Made by a program: the position numbers and the translations under genes. 64,000 nt of DNA from Diploptera punctata. Taxonomy: Eukaryota > Arthropoda > Insecta > Blattodea > Blaberidae. Position 1 is the first letter of the stretch. Each line of letters opens with the position of its first letter. The stretch is taken from NCBI GenBank assembly GCA_030220185.1, contig JASPKZ010010211.1, positions 1 through 64,000 of the forward strand, written 5' to 3'. Shown here piece by piece: positions 41,142 to 50,754 of this stretch. The notes beneath the pieces were generated by a model. That model had not been told where the DNA came from. It did not search any database and saw nothing but the letters and a program-made list of their open reading frames with translations.

Positions 41142-41150
41142 TTATGCTGA

Positions 41151-41830
41151 GTTCCAATAAATGTCATTGACTTTGTTTTCTCTGTTGATATCTTTAAATT
41201 ATAATCGTTTATTAGTTTCCATAATTTATAAACTGATCTTTGTAGTTGATTTTTTTGAGGAAGCTACAATGATCTGGTCATCTGCGAATAAAAGACAGTT
41301 CATTTTCGTACCGTTTATCATAAAATGTTCATCTAAAAAGTTTGCCATGTACTAATGATATCATCTAAATATATATTAAAAAGTATTGGCGAAAGAGGGC
41401 AACCTTGTTCAAATCCATTGTTGATTTCTACGCAAGTTTCTCCAGGACCATTTCCTTTATCTATACGATTTTTTGTAATTTCATGTAAACTTGTTATAGC
41501 TTTAATTAGATGAGGTGGATATCCTTTATTTTTTAGTATATCCCATAATTTAGAGCGCATAATTTTATCAAAAGCCTTCTCATAGTCGATAAACAATATG
41601 TGTGACACAAGATTAGATTCTCTTCTTTTTTCTATCAACTGTTGGAGTGAAAATAACAGCCAATTGTAGAGCGGCCTTTTCTGAACCCATGTTGTTCATT
41701 TGAAATAATTTCATTACTTATCTTTCCGATTCTCCTAGATAATATTTTAGCATAGATTTTGCTACATGTTCCCAAAAGGCTTATACCTCTGTAGCTATTT
41801 GGGTTATGTTCATGTATATTGATTTTTTAC
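41151..41830 (-). mobile_element. LINE-b (second subtype), reverse transcriptase part
   Basis: The upstream half of the LINE-b at 38583. Minus strand: NSYRGISLLGTCSKIYAKIL, NEQHGFRKGRS, then ILFIDYEKAFDKI and GFEQGCPLSPILFNIYLDDI (frame 41333-41638). The catalytic box region lies near 41270-41300 (LFADDQI-like, in another frame). 5'-truncated near 41830. Confidence 0.88.
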
Positions 41831-41831
41831 A

Positions 41832-42225
41832 ATTGCTAATATTTATAAATCGTGGTGCGAGACTAGGCTATTCCCTATCCCAAACACTCTTTGCGATCTA
41901 TATCAACGAAGCAATATGTTGTTGGAACAACAAATATAACTTTGGAATAAGAATATCAGAAAATACAAAATTAAACACCCTATTGTTTGCAGATGATCAA
42001 TTAATAATTGCAAATTCAGAAGATAATCTGCAGAAAGGTCTGTATGAACTTAACAAAATTACAGAATAATATGGATTGAAGATATCTACAGAGGGGAAAA
42101 ATTATGGCATTTCAAGATGTAGATCCTGTCAGAAGTAAAATTGTACATGGCAATAAAATTTTGGAGCAGGTGAATAATTTTACATATCTACGATGCTATA
42201 TCTCATATGAAGAAGAAAAGGATGT
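41832..42225 (+). mobile_element. LINE-b, reverse transcriptase end, first part
   Basis: Sense copy beginning GARLGYSLSQTLFAIYINEA with the catalytic LLFADDQLIIANSEDNLQKG in frame 41806-42069. It continues to NFTYLRCYISYEEEKDV, where an antisense LINE is inserted; the rest is at 42815-43093. This piece abuts an antisense LINE-b, so two LINE-b copies meet head to head here. Confidence 0.9.
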
Positions 42226-42814
42226 CTTCTTCTTCTTCTTCTTCTTCTTCTTCTTCTTCTTCTACTTCATGAAATTAGGCCTTTTAACCTGTTTTCACAT
42301 TAAGTAGAATTTAACGAATCTTCCCATCTAGTAAATGGGCGTCCAACACTTCTGTGTGTTTGTACTTCAGTAACAGCTGAGGGATTCTATCTGTAGGGAT
42401 TCTTTTAGAATGTTCATACCAGTTGTTTCTCATGTTCTTAATTCTATTTCTTAAGTTAAAAATATTCAAATCTTTCCTAACATCTTCATTCATTTTTCTG
42501 TCCAAAATTCTCTACACCTGCTACTGAACGGAAGAACTTCATTTCTGCAGTTTCTATGTTCGTCTTCTGGCTGAATGGTTTAAGAGTCCAATTTTCACTT
42601 GCATATGTTAAGACAGGCATTGCCATAATTTTGTAAAATTTTAATTGTGTGCTCCTCAAAGTTTTATTTTTCAGTGTCCGTTTTATAGTGTCACACATTC
42701 TATAAAATGAATTAAATTTAATATTAATATCTTCCTTTCGGCACTATGATACATTGCATCCTAAATAATTTAAATTGTTCATCTGTTGTATTGTACTATA
42801 ATTAATGCTGATTT
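42226..42814 (-). mobile_element. LINE-b-like 3' end with (GAA)n tail, 11-bp target duplication
   Basis: Minus strand: LRSTQLKFYKIMAMPVLTYA, TNIETAEMKFFRSVAGVE, then NNWYEHSKRIPTDRIPQLLL and a (GAA)n tail at 42226-42265. It is flanked by GAAAAGGATGT (42215-42225 and 42815-42825). Confidence 0.92.
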
Positions 42815-43093
42815 GAAAAGGATGTAGGTGCAAAGATATCTAAATTTTTAAGGATTTTAGGGTTAATAAATTCTATCTTCAAGCCACAGTTAGTCCAAAA
42901 ACATTCAGGACTAAAACTGTATAAAACACTGGCTCTTCCAACTCTTTTGTATGGTAGCGAAGTATGGACATTGAAACAGAAGGATATACAGAGACTTAGA
43001 TCTGCTGAAATGAGATAACTTTGGAGGACTGCAGGATACATACTACTAGACCACAAAAAAAATGAAGACATCTTAAAAAGATTACACATGGAA
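42815..43093 (+). mobile_element. LINE-b, continuation after insertion
   Basis: Continues the copy from 42225: KDVGAKISKFLRILGLINSI, then LYKTLALPTLLYGSEVWTLK and TAGYILLDHKKNEDILKRLH. It ends abruptly at a TIR-X fragment. The protein matches the antisense frame 52157-52522. Confidence 0.9.
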
Positions 43094-43094
43094 C

Positions 43095-43190
43095 CTTTAA
43101 AAAAATAATTATTTACATCCATTAATTGGAATTGAAATAAAAAAACTGGGGGTGATGGAAAATTGCGAATAAGTTACATATTTGAAAATA
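43095..43190 (-). repeat. TIR-X fragment
   Basis: TCCATTAATTGGAATTGAAA and GGGGGTGATGGAAAATTGCG match the 5' half of TIR-X on the minus strand. Both ends of the element are missing. Confidence 0.8.
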
Positions 43191-43888
43191 CCTGAGCGTT
43201 TTACCTCTGGCTTTCCTACAAGAAGCTTCCATGCACGTGTTTCATTCCCCATACGCGCAACATGTCCTGTCCATCGCAGTCTACGAGACTTAACTGTTCT
43301 TATTATATCTGGCTTCCTATAAAGACCATGTAATTCATTGTTATGTAGTCTTCTCCATTCACCTGTCTGTTCATCTCTCTTTGGTCCAAACATTTTCCTA
43401 AGAACTTTATTCTCAAACGCTCGTAATCTCATTTCTTCCCTTAAAGTAAGAGTCCATGTTTCGCATCCATGTAATATAACTGGTAGATTAATAGTTTTAT
43501 ATATTTTTGGTTTAACTTTTTTTTTTGAAAGGAGTTGGGACGACAAAGAGTCTCTGTAACGGATAATATCACGCATTTCCAGAATTGAGCCTTTGTTTAA
43601 TTTCTTTGTGCATCTCATTCCTATTTGTGATTATTGTTCCTAGGTATTTGAATTCAGCCACTTCCTCAGAATTTCCCTCATTTGTCATTAGCTGTCCATT
43701 TCCATTATATAATGTATTTCTACGTGTGACCATATATTTAGTTTTATTGATATTTACTTCCAGTCCTAATTTCTTAGTGTTACTCAATAGTGAGTGCGTG
43801 TTGGTCTTTATTATCTCCTCGCTATCGCCCAACAGTACATCATCAGCATAAACTAACAGCTTATTAATACCATTGATTTGTACAGACA
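43191..43888 (-). mobile_element. LINE-a, lacking its 3' tail
   Basis: Minus strand from VYADDVLLGDSEEI (a codon shorter than usual in the catalytic region) through NKTKYMVTRRNTLYNGNGQL to NETRAWKLLVGKPE, where it stops without the terminal repeat. The frames 43569-43889 and 43109-43618 overlap at an indel. Loss of the 3' end suggests a later deletion joined it to the TIR-X fragment. Confidence 0.9.
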
Positions 43889-43892
43889 CATT

Positions 43893-44085
43893 AATTTAGC
43901 CTTGAGGTTCTTTTACGAGCCCGAAATCTTCAGACTCGAGACCCACGGATTAAAGTCCCTCCCGGAGGACAGGTCCCTTGGATTTTTCCATCCTAAAAAT
44001 TAATGTACTCCGGCCGGATTTGAACTCGCCACCCTTGAGACTAGAGGCAAGATACGTAACCATTAGACCACCGAGGCCAGCAGCT
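43893..44085 (-). mobile_element. SINE-D, 3'-shortened
   Basis: An antisense copy with TTTGAACTCGCC (B box) and ACCATTAGACCACCGAGG (A-box region), and the body TTAAAGTCCCTCCCGGAGG. It ends near the TTTACGAGCCCGAAATCTTC landmark. Confidence 0.88.
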
Positions 44086-44261
44086 TAATATGTAGGCCTA
44101 TAGAACGTTTATATACTTTTTTAAATATATTTTTGTACTCGTGAAGCTTCACGAAGATATAATAGATGAAATATTAATGTTGAGGAAGATGGTTTATAAG
44201 AATATAAAAAGAAGGTATATAAATTATATAATAAAAGATGTAACCTCAATGGTGTGATTTA

Positions 44262-45644
44262 GTATATAAAAATGAATGTTTGTTTGTTTGTTTATTTGTA
44301 CTTAATGCGCGGCCATACCGTCGATCCGATTGTGATGGGGCTTTTTGCAAAATGTTCAGGAGATTCCCGGGATCAACATAGGTTATAAGAGAGTTGTGAC
44401 ACTGAACTCCTATGTAAAGTGATCCCACAACAGGCCCAGAGGCCCTTGGGGTAGTAGGAGGTTAAGGCTCCCACTTTGTCTAGACAATCGGCACTTGATG
44501 TCAGCCGGGTTGTCAGCGCTGCGTGACGGCCGCCTTTACCCCCAGAACAAGCGTCTGGTACTCATTTCCGTTAGAGGCTGAGTCGACCCCAGGGTCATAG
44601 TGCCGTCAGAAGGTTTTGGTCAGTTTAAAAATGCTGACCCCCACGGGACTTGAACCCTCGACCTTCCGACTTGTAGCGCAGTGCCTTAACCACTACGCTA
44701 CGGCGTGCCAACATTTGAAACCAAATCTTTAATAAGGCCTCGTTTTGGTACAAAAACAGTATAGTGTGTCGGCTTTAAAAAAGTAGAACTTCAAGTGCTT
44801 TTTCCTTTTTTGAAGGAAGTGGCAGGAAAAACAGCGATAAATAGCTGAACTGAACACCTACACTCTTAAAAATTGCGCTTTTGTAGTGGAATGCGTGAAA
44901 AAAAGTAGCTCTTTGGACGTTTAAATGGCTTACGCTGCCTTAACCATAACAAATATACAAAATTAATGTACACAGAATTGAATATCTCAAAAAGCTCTAC
45001 AAAAAAGTCCGCGACAGCATATGTTTATCTCTTATGGATAACTCACAATAACCATTTTTGTCTTTCATTGATGCCAAGAAGATCGAGACAAGTACGTAGA
45101 TTCCTGTGCAAGCATAGCAGAACATGACGGGTATTCTTTTACGCATAACTCACAATAAGGAATTTTGTCTTTTAGTTAATTTATGCCAAGAAGATCGAGA
45201 TAAGTAGTTTCACGGGCAATACCGGGTAATCAGCACGGCGAATCTTAAAAAATTAAGATATACATTTATAATTATTTTTCATCTTACATATTCAACTAAT
45301 CATAAGAATTACATTAATGTTCGTCTTTCAGCTCATTTATGCCAAGAAGATCGGGATGAATAGATTCTCGGTAAACAGCACGGGGTATCTAAAAATAGTT
45401 ACGATATACATTTTTCCATTTACTTATTTAACTAAACATAAAACACATTAATTTTCATAATTCAGCTCATTTATGTGAAGAAGATCGGGATAAGTATATT
45501 CCCGGGCAACGCCGGGTAATCAGCACCGGGTATCTAAAAAATTTAAGTTTATAATTATTTTTCCTTTTACTTATTCAACTAAACATAAAAACACATTAAT
45601 TTCCATTTATTTATGCGTAGCAGCGCACGCCGGGTATTAGCTAG
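44262..45644 (+). mobile_element. Non-autonomous Helitron copy 2
   Basis: Starts ATATAAAAATGAATGTTTGT and ends GCACGCCGGGTATTAGCTAG then T. It shares its body with the copies at 34953 and 50755. A SINE-A with extra upstream DNA is inserted at 44414-44848. Its 3' third repeats a module of about 140 bp three times (from about 45170, 45325 and 45455), each with CTCATTTATG..AAGAAGATCG. Confidence 0.85.
44414..44848 (-). mobile_element. SINE-A with 5' extra sequence, inserted as one unit
   Basis: 44414-44710 is an antisense SINE-A. The adjoining 44711-44848, upstream of the SINE head, is absent from other SINE-A copies and from the Helitron. The Helitron sequence is continuous across the whole block, and ACTGAACTCCTAT (44401-44413) and ACTGAACACCTAC (44849-44861) flank it as an imperfect duplication. 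The extra 138 bp thus probably came with the SINE as a 5' transduction. Confidence 0.8.
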
Positions 45645-45933
45645 TATACAATTAAAAAAGTGAATATAATAAGTAGGCCCTATAGATGTATAGAACGGTT
45701 ATTTGATTGCGAGATTTTGAGTATGTAGCATCCTAAGCTACTATATTTATTTGTCATACGTTTTACTAAATTTTCGTTTAGAATCTATGTAATTAACTAA
45801 TTATACAATAATTAATGTGTTCGTTGTATTTTAATATAAGCCCCCTACCATGTATTTGTTTTGGTTGAGTAGACATTGGTCTTAACGCCACCAGGCTAAA
45901 TAAATTAATATTAAATAGACACAAATTTAGAAC
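45645..45933. other. Spacer, nothing recognised
   Basis: AT-rich, between the Helitron and the FB-H target duplication. Confidence 0.45.
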
Positions 45934-45945
45934 AGGTAAAGAACA

Positions 45946-46477
45946 ATTGAATGCAGGCTTTCACGGCCGGTAATCATAATGTTGAGTGATTCCGGGTTAT
46001 GTGGCCGTGGTCCATAGTTGGTGTTGATACCAGACGTTTCGCCCTCAACTGCGGAGGGCATCTTCAGTGGCGAGTGCTTCTAGGCGTGTTTCCTGGTCGG
46101 AAGATAGAGGAAGACCACAATGGCAAAGAATGGTTGGATGAAAGAACTGAAAAAAAATAATAAAAAATAGTGTTTCAATGAATAAAATTAAAATTAAGTA
46201 ATCCACCACTTGCTATTTTAATAAATGTTCCATCGGCCTGGAAATAAACTGCACTGTTTGTCCATATTGCAACTGCAAAAATTGATGTTGTTGAAGCCCT
46301 ATTCGATGCAAGCTTTTACCTGGTGTGCCCTATTTTCAAAACAAGTAGATCTTCCGACCAGGAAACACGCCTAGAAGCACTCGCCACTGAAGATGCCCTC
46401 CGCAGTTGAGGACGAAACGTCTGGTATCAACACCAACTATGGACCACGGCCACATAACCCGGAATCACTCAACATTA
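45946..46477 (+). mobile_element. FB-H foldback with the clearest hammerhead-like cores
   Basis: Flanked by AGGTAAAGAACA (45934-45945 and 46478-46489). A 32-bp left extension has CAGGCTTTCACGGCCGG. The arms (45978-46100 and 46352-46477) are inverted copies. On the minus strand the left arm reads CTGAAGA (46061-46067), an extra U, stem GCCCTC/GAGGGC with loop CGCAGTT (46041-46059), then GAAACGTC (46033-46040). The right arm has the same core with one stem mismatch. The 250-bp centre has no coding similarity that I recognise. Confidence 0.82.
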
Positions 46478-46584
46478 AGGTAAAGAACAGTTTGAGTATA
46501 AACAAAACCCTAGTTTGTAACTAGTTTATGGACAATCAGAATAGGACACAATGCCTGGAGCAACAATGCACGTGGGTAAAGTTG

Positions 46585-46688
46585 GGTTAATGTTCGCTTA
46601 TCGTTCCGAGTTCAAACGCCATAATGTAATTTTTTTTCTTTTGTCGTTTTCTTTCGTTTACACTGTTATTCCTTTTTGTTTTACCTTA
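46585..46688. repeat. tRNA-like sequence and A-rich tail remnant
   Basis: GAGTTCAAACGCC near 46606 resembles a B box. The following segment, reversed, matches the tail of the SINE at 1700-1926 (AAGGTAAAAC-AAAAGGAA-AACAG-GTAAACGAAA pattern). It may be a recombined old SINE. Confidence 0.4.
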
Positions 46689-46689
46689 C

Positions 46690-46990
46690 AGTAAAGTGAT
46701 CCCACAACAGGCCTCAGGCGGCCCTTGGGGTAGTAGGAGGTTAATGCTCCCACTTTTTCTAGACAATCGGCACTTTATGTCAGCCGGGTTGTCAGCCCTG
46801 CGTGACGGCCGCCTTTACCCCCAGAACAAGCGTCTGGTACTCATTTCCGTTAGGGGCTGAGTCGACCCCAGGGCCATAGTGCCGCCAGAGGGTTTGGGTC
46901 AGTTTAAAAATCCTGACCCCAACGGGACTTGAACCCTCGACCCTCCGGTTTGTAGCTCAGTGCTTTAACCACTACGCTACGGCGTGCCCC
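46690..46990 (-). mobile_element. SINE-A, full length
   Basis: A complete antisense copy with landmarks CAGTTTAAAAATCCTGACCC and ACTACGCTACGGCGTGCCCC. The tail end is GTAAAGTGATCCCAC. Confidence 0.95.
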
Positions 46991-47126
46991 TTTGAATCTC
47001 TACATGCCCCGGTGGCAGGAATCATTCCTTATTGTTTTTTTTGCCTAATTAGAATTCAATGAAGTGGAAACTAATTTATTTCTCTGTTTTTCCGCTTTAT
47101 AACATTTTTTCATGAATTGTATATAA

Positions 47127-47357
47127 AGATAGACGAAAATATTGGAAGGGTCATATAGAAAGAATGGAAGAAAACCGGCTTGCAAAAAGAGCTAAAGAAG
47201 ATAGACCAATGGACGGGAAAAGAACAAGAGGAAGACCAGCCAAGAGATGGATAGACAGTGAATGCACATCCAATACGTCTTCCTCCGAGGAGTGATTTTG
47301 GAAATAAACAGGATGAAAATCCTACACACTAAGTTTAAGAAGAAGAAGAAGAAGTGT
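47127..47357 (+). mobile_element. LINE-d 3' end
   Basis: DRRKYWKGHIERMEENRLAK, then RGRPAKRWIDSECTSNTSSS and a stop, followed by an (AAG)n tail. The reading is open here, unlike the copy at 33245. It is truncated at the same kind of C-terminal position as many LINEs in the window. Confidence 0.9.
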
Positions 47358-47871
47358 ATAAATATCCTTCCGTTTTCGCGATGGACAGATTCCGCTTTAT
47401 GCAAAATAAATACACGTAAAATTACTATTATTTCGCCAGGACCAATAAATTTGTTCGCATTGGACAGATTCCCGCATTATTTACGTTCCGGATTAAACAA
47501 GTTTTACTGTAATAAGAGTGAAGTATTGCGATCGGTGTTACCATAGAGGATTTACTGTATGCGTCCTGACATTTTCATTGGGTACTGGTTCCACCCATGT
47601 GTTTCTTGTGCCACAAATAATGTCGATAACAATGTTGAACACGATCTTATCTTGTGTGGGAGTCTTGACCTCTTCTTTCCGACTCCAGTTACACTACATG
47701 CATTTTCTAATTGATCACTTCTTAGAGTATTATTTAATGTTTGTGTGGGAGTCGTTATTTGAAGATTACATCTTTCATAATCCTCATAATGTCATGTTTA
47801 ATTATTACGAAATTGTTCAGAGAAGTAAAAAACTTAATCATTTTAGGAAAATTATTTAGTTACCCACGACC
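47358..47871. other. Spacer with an unrecognised frame
   Basis: The plus frame 47518-47859 (113 codons) has hydrophobic and aromatic residues throughout and no domain that I recognise. It is probably non-coding. Confidence 0.35.
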
Positions 47872-48012
47872 GTTGTTTCGATGCAGCGGGCCGGTTGGTA
47901 CAAGTTTCCTGGTGAAGTTTTATCGGTGGTTTTCTACATCTGTAAGATAAAAGTCAGGAAACTTTGAAGTCCAAATAAGTCCTCGAATATCACTTGACCA
48001 TCATTATCACCC
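47872..48012 (+). repeat. SINE-C head, old copy
   Basis: GCAGCGGGCCGGTTGGTACA, GTGAAGTTTTATCGGTGGTT and GTAAGATAAAAGTCAGGAAA follow the SINE-C order with many changes. It stops where a headless SINE-B begins. Confidence 0.75.
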
Positions 48013-48272
48013 TCTGGTTCGAGTCTCCATATGGGAAGAAATTTTCTCATGGAATTTCGGTCAGTATAGGACCGGTGCCTACCTAGCATCGTGAAGCATT
48101 TGGGTAGCTACAATAAGTAGTGACTCCAGGTTGAGAAAACCAGCTGTAACGACTGGGGGACGCGACATGCTGACCACATGTCACCTCTACGCTGGTTAAT
48201 GATCGTCTACCTCTGTGATTAACACATGTGGACATAAGGCCAGCAGCCGGCTGGTAGCCCAAGGACATTTGT
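48013..48272 (+). mobile_element. SINE-B, head missing
   Basis: Begins at the B box (CTGGTTCGAGTCTCC) and runs to GCCGGCTGGTAGCCCAAGGAC. It joins the broken end of the old SINE-C. Confidence 0.88.
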
Positions 48273-48308
48273 CATCACCTCAAATATATTGTAAATGATG
48301 TTCATCTT

Positions 48309-48632
48309 GTCCACCGCTGTGGTCTTGAGATAGCGTGCTGCCTTGTCACGCAGGGGGCCCGGGTTCGATCCCCAGTCGGGACACTTTTTCTGGGTGAGGT
48401 TTTTATCGGGGTTTTTCCTCACCTGTAAGACAAATGTCAGGAAAACTTTAAGGCCCAAATGGTCCCCGAAATCATATGGCCAGCTTCATCATCAACATCC
48501 TTATCATTATCATCATCATCCTTCACCGGTGTGGAAAGCAACGGGAAGCTACCATCTACAATTCCCTAGTAAAGCTGCAAGCATAGTATTTGCAGCGAAG
48601 GACCTGCCTTGGGGGCAGAATTACTATGGATG
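48309..48632 (+). mobile_element. SINE-C, full length, 12-bp target duplication
   Basis: Complete from GTCCACCGCTGTGGTCTTGA to ATTACTATGGATG with B box GGTTCGATCCCC. It is flanked by GATGTTCATCTT (48297-48308 and 48633-48644). The frame 48343-48708 on this strand and the antisense frame 48219-48458 are shadows. Confidence 0.95.
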
Positions 48633-48644
48633 GATGTTCATCTT

Positions 48645-49062
48645 TTATATAATTCTAATTTTGTTCAATTTAATTATAATACATTCACTTTTAGTTAACT
48701 TGATATAATCCCATTTAGTGTTGATCTAAGAATCTTCTATAATATTAGCTTAGTCTCCAGTCTAGTTCGCAGTATTACGTTACCTAAATCTGTATGAGTG
48801 TATTTAATATTTACCTAAAAATCATTTCTCCGCCTTATCTGATGCCATTCAAGTTTACTATATTTATGTTTAGAATTAGCTTCATCATTACTATAGCCAG
48901 GATTCTATTTGACTACGTAAGTTTATTTGTCAGGTCCATCTGGGTAGAGATTCACGGCGTTGTGTCTGTATATTTAGAAGTAGTGATTTTCAAAAAGGGG
49001 CACAACTCATATCAAATAATAAAAGTATATAATTTTTGTATTGTAAGCCTATGTTTTCCCTT
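48645..49062. other. AT-rich spacer, nothing recognised
   Basis: The frame 48794-49075 is hydrophobic but unrecognised and probably chance. Confidence 0.4.
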
Positions 49063-49703
49063 TACAGAGATTTAGGCGCTCTCCCCCTACAGGGAAGAAT
49101 TTGAACCATACTAATTTAGTTACACTAGTTTTCGAGAGCACTGCTCTTCAAGTCGGTAGGTCGAGGGTTCAAGTCCTGGTGGGGTCAGGATTTTTAAACT
49201 GACCAAAACCTTCTGGCGGCACTATGGCCCTGGGGTCGACTCAGCCTCTAACGGAAATGAGTACCTGACGCTTGTTCTGGGGGTAAAGGCGGCCGTCACG
49301 CATGGCTGTCAACCCGGCTGACATCAAGTGCCCAAGGGCCTCCCGAGGCCTGTCGTGGGATTACTTTACTTTTTACTTTACTTTTTATTGGTTTTCGTAT
49401 AGGTGTCATTTTGAGTGGTATGTGGTCAGCGTTCCGCGTCATACTGACATGTAGGAAACCAAAGGTAGTACTAGGACGGGAAAATTCGGTAAATTTTGCT
49501 TAGAGGACGTTTCATTCAGGCTTATGGATTTTTTACGAGCCTGAAAATCTTCAGACTCGGGACCCACGGCTTAAAGTCCCTCCCGGAGGACTTGCTCCTT
49601 GGATTTTTCCGTCCTAAAAAATCCATCGACCCCGGCCGGGTTTGAACCCGCGACCCTCGAGACCAGAGGCAAGGAGCATAACCGCTAGTCCACCGCGGCC
49701 TAC
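49063..49703 (-). mobile_element. SINE-D, long copy split by SINE-A
   Basis: An antisense SINE-D from CCGCGGTGGACTAGCGGTTA (about 49700) to GAGATTTAGGCGCTCTCCCC (49067). It is interrupted at about 49126-49388 by a sense SINE-A; GTTTTCG stands on both sides. Together with 13868-14245 it defines the SINE-D length at about 375 bp. Confidence 0.9.
49130..49385 (+). mobile_element. SINE-A, 5'-truncated, inside SINE-D
   Basis: Starts after the A box (GCACTGCTCTTCAAGTCGG), keeps the B box GGTTCAAGTCC and the full tail. A short deletion removes the GATTGTCTAGAAAAAGTGGG segment. Confidence 0.9.
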
Positions 49704-50022
49704 ATATGATATATAATTACATAAAAGAACCACCACGTTACAACTTTTTTAACTCCTTTCGGGAAACGGAGATACTATCTTTATCAATGAGAATTGGCAT
49801 ATTTCTTTTTGACATTATTCTAACAGTTTACCGAGATTTTGTTTTGAACTGCTGTCATCACTCACCCACCTTGAGAAATCCGAGCCATAACCATTTGAAA
49901 TAATATTTTTTTTTGCGCGATATTGCATTTTGTCGTACTTACGGCAATGGCGACCATGGTTGAAAGTATCTAACCGTTTGCTCCATGGAGTCACCTGTTA
50001 ACATTAATTAAGCAATTAGTTT
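49704..50022. other. Spacer, nothing recognised
   Basis: No recognised repeat or coding sequence. Confidence 0.45.
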
Positions 50023-50035
50023 ATTTTCAGAGTTC

Positions 50036-50460
50036 TTCTTCTTCTTTTTCCTTCCAAGTATTAGGCCAAGGCCTGTTACGATCCTATAGAAAAATTTTCC
50101 CTCCAGCGTTTGAGGGAAATTCTCGTATAAGACTTGAAAGCATAATAATAGTCCTTTCGATTGGTTGCTGGCCAAGGGAAGGCAATACCAGTGATGGGGC
50201 TGCCATCTTATAGCCTCTGGCCAGGCTTTTCTGGAGAAGAAAAGAAAATAAAGGAAAGAAGAAATGGAAGAAAGGAAAGACTCCCTAGCCCTCGGATGCC
50301 CTAATAGCATTGGGGTCGAAAAAACAAGAGTTAACGAAGAGAGGTTAGATAGTAAAGTTAAAAGAGTGCAAAACACAAGTAAGTGGAAGAAATGTTTTGC
50401 ACAGCTTGGGCACCTTGTGGTCGCCATCCACATATCCCCTAGATGAGGACCCCTGAGGGG
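50036..50460 (-). mobile_element. LINE-e derived short element, 13-bp target duplication
   Basis: A 425-bp antisense unit: head CCCCTCAGGGGTCCTCATCT at 50460 and the LINE-e tail with (AAG)n at 50036. It is flanked by perfect ATTTTCAGAGTTC (50023-50035 and 50461-50473). It has the same order of head and tail as 17075-17478. The 155-codon antisense frame inside (50008-50475) has no recognised domain. Confidence 0.92.
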
Positions 50461-50473
50461 ATTTTCAGAGTTC

Positions 50474-50754
50474 AATACCTAGAAATATTTAACTGATGAA
50501 AAGATCGTATAGCTTCTCTCTGATTGCTAATTATTCAGAACATTTATACGATTTATTTTGATTGAAATGTTAGAAAACATTGTGACCATTATTGATGCAT
50601 GCCTACAACTAATCCTATTTTAAATGGGATGTATCTGAGGGAAGAGTATGGATCAAGCAACCAATCATAAATTACTACCTTACAAATGCAAATGGAATAT
50701 AAACAAAGATATATTCAATTTTCCTGAGTCCTTTTTTATTAGTTACTTGCTAAT
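50474..50754. other. Spacer, nothing recognised
   Basis: Short AT-rich interval before Helitron 3. Confidence 0.45.

Noticed and set aside
48219..48458. Frame with a PDWGSNPGPLRDKAARYL-like peptide
   Set aside because: It is an antisense reading of the SINE-C tRNA-like head; such peptides are common false gene models.
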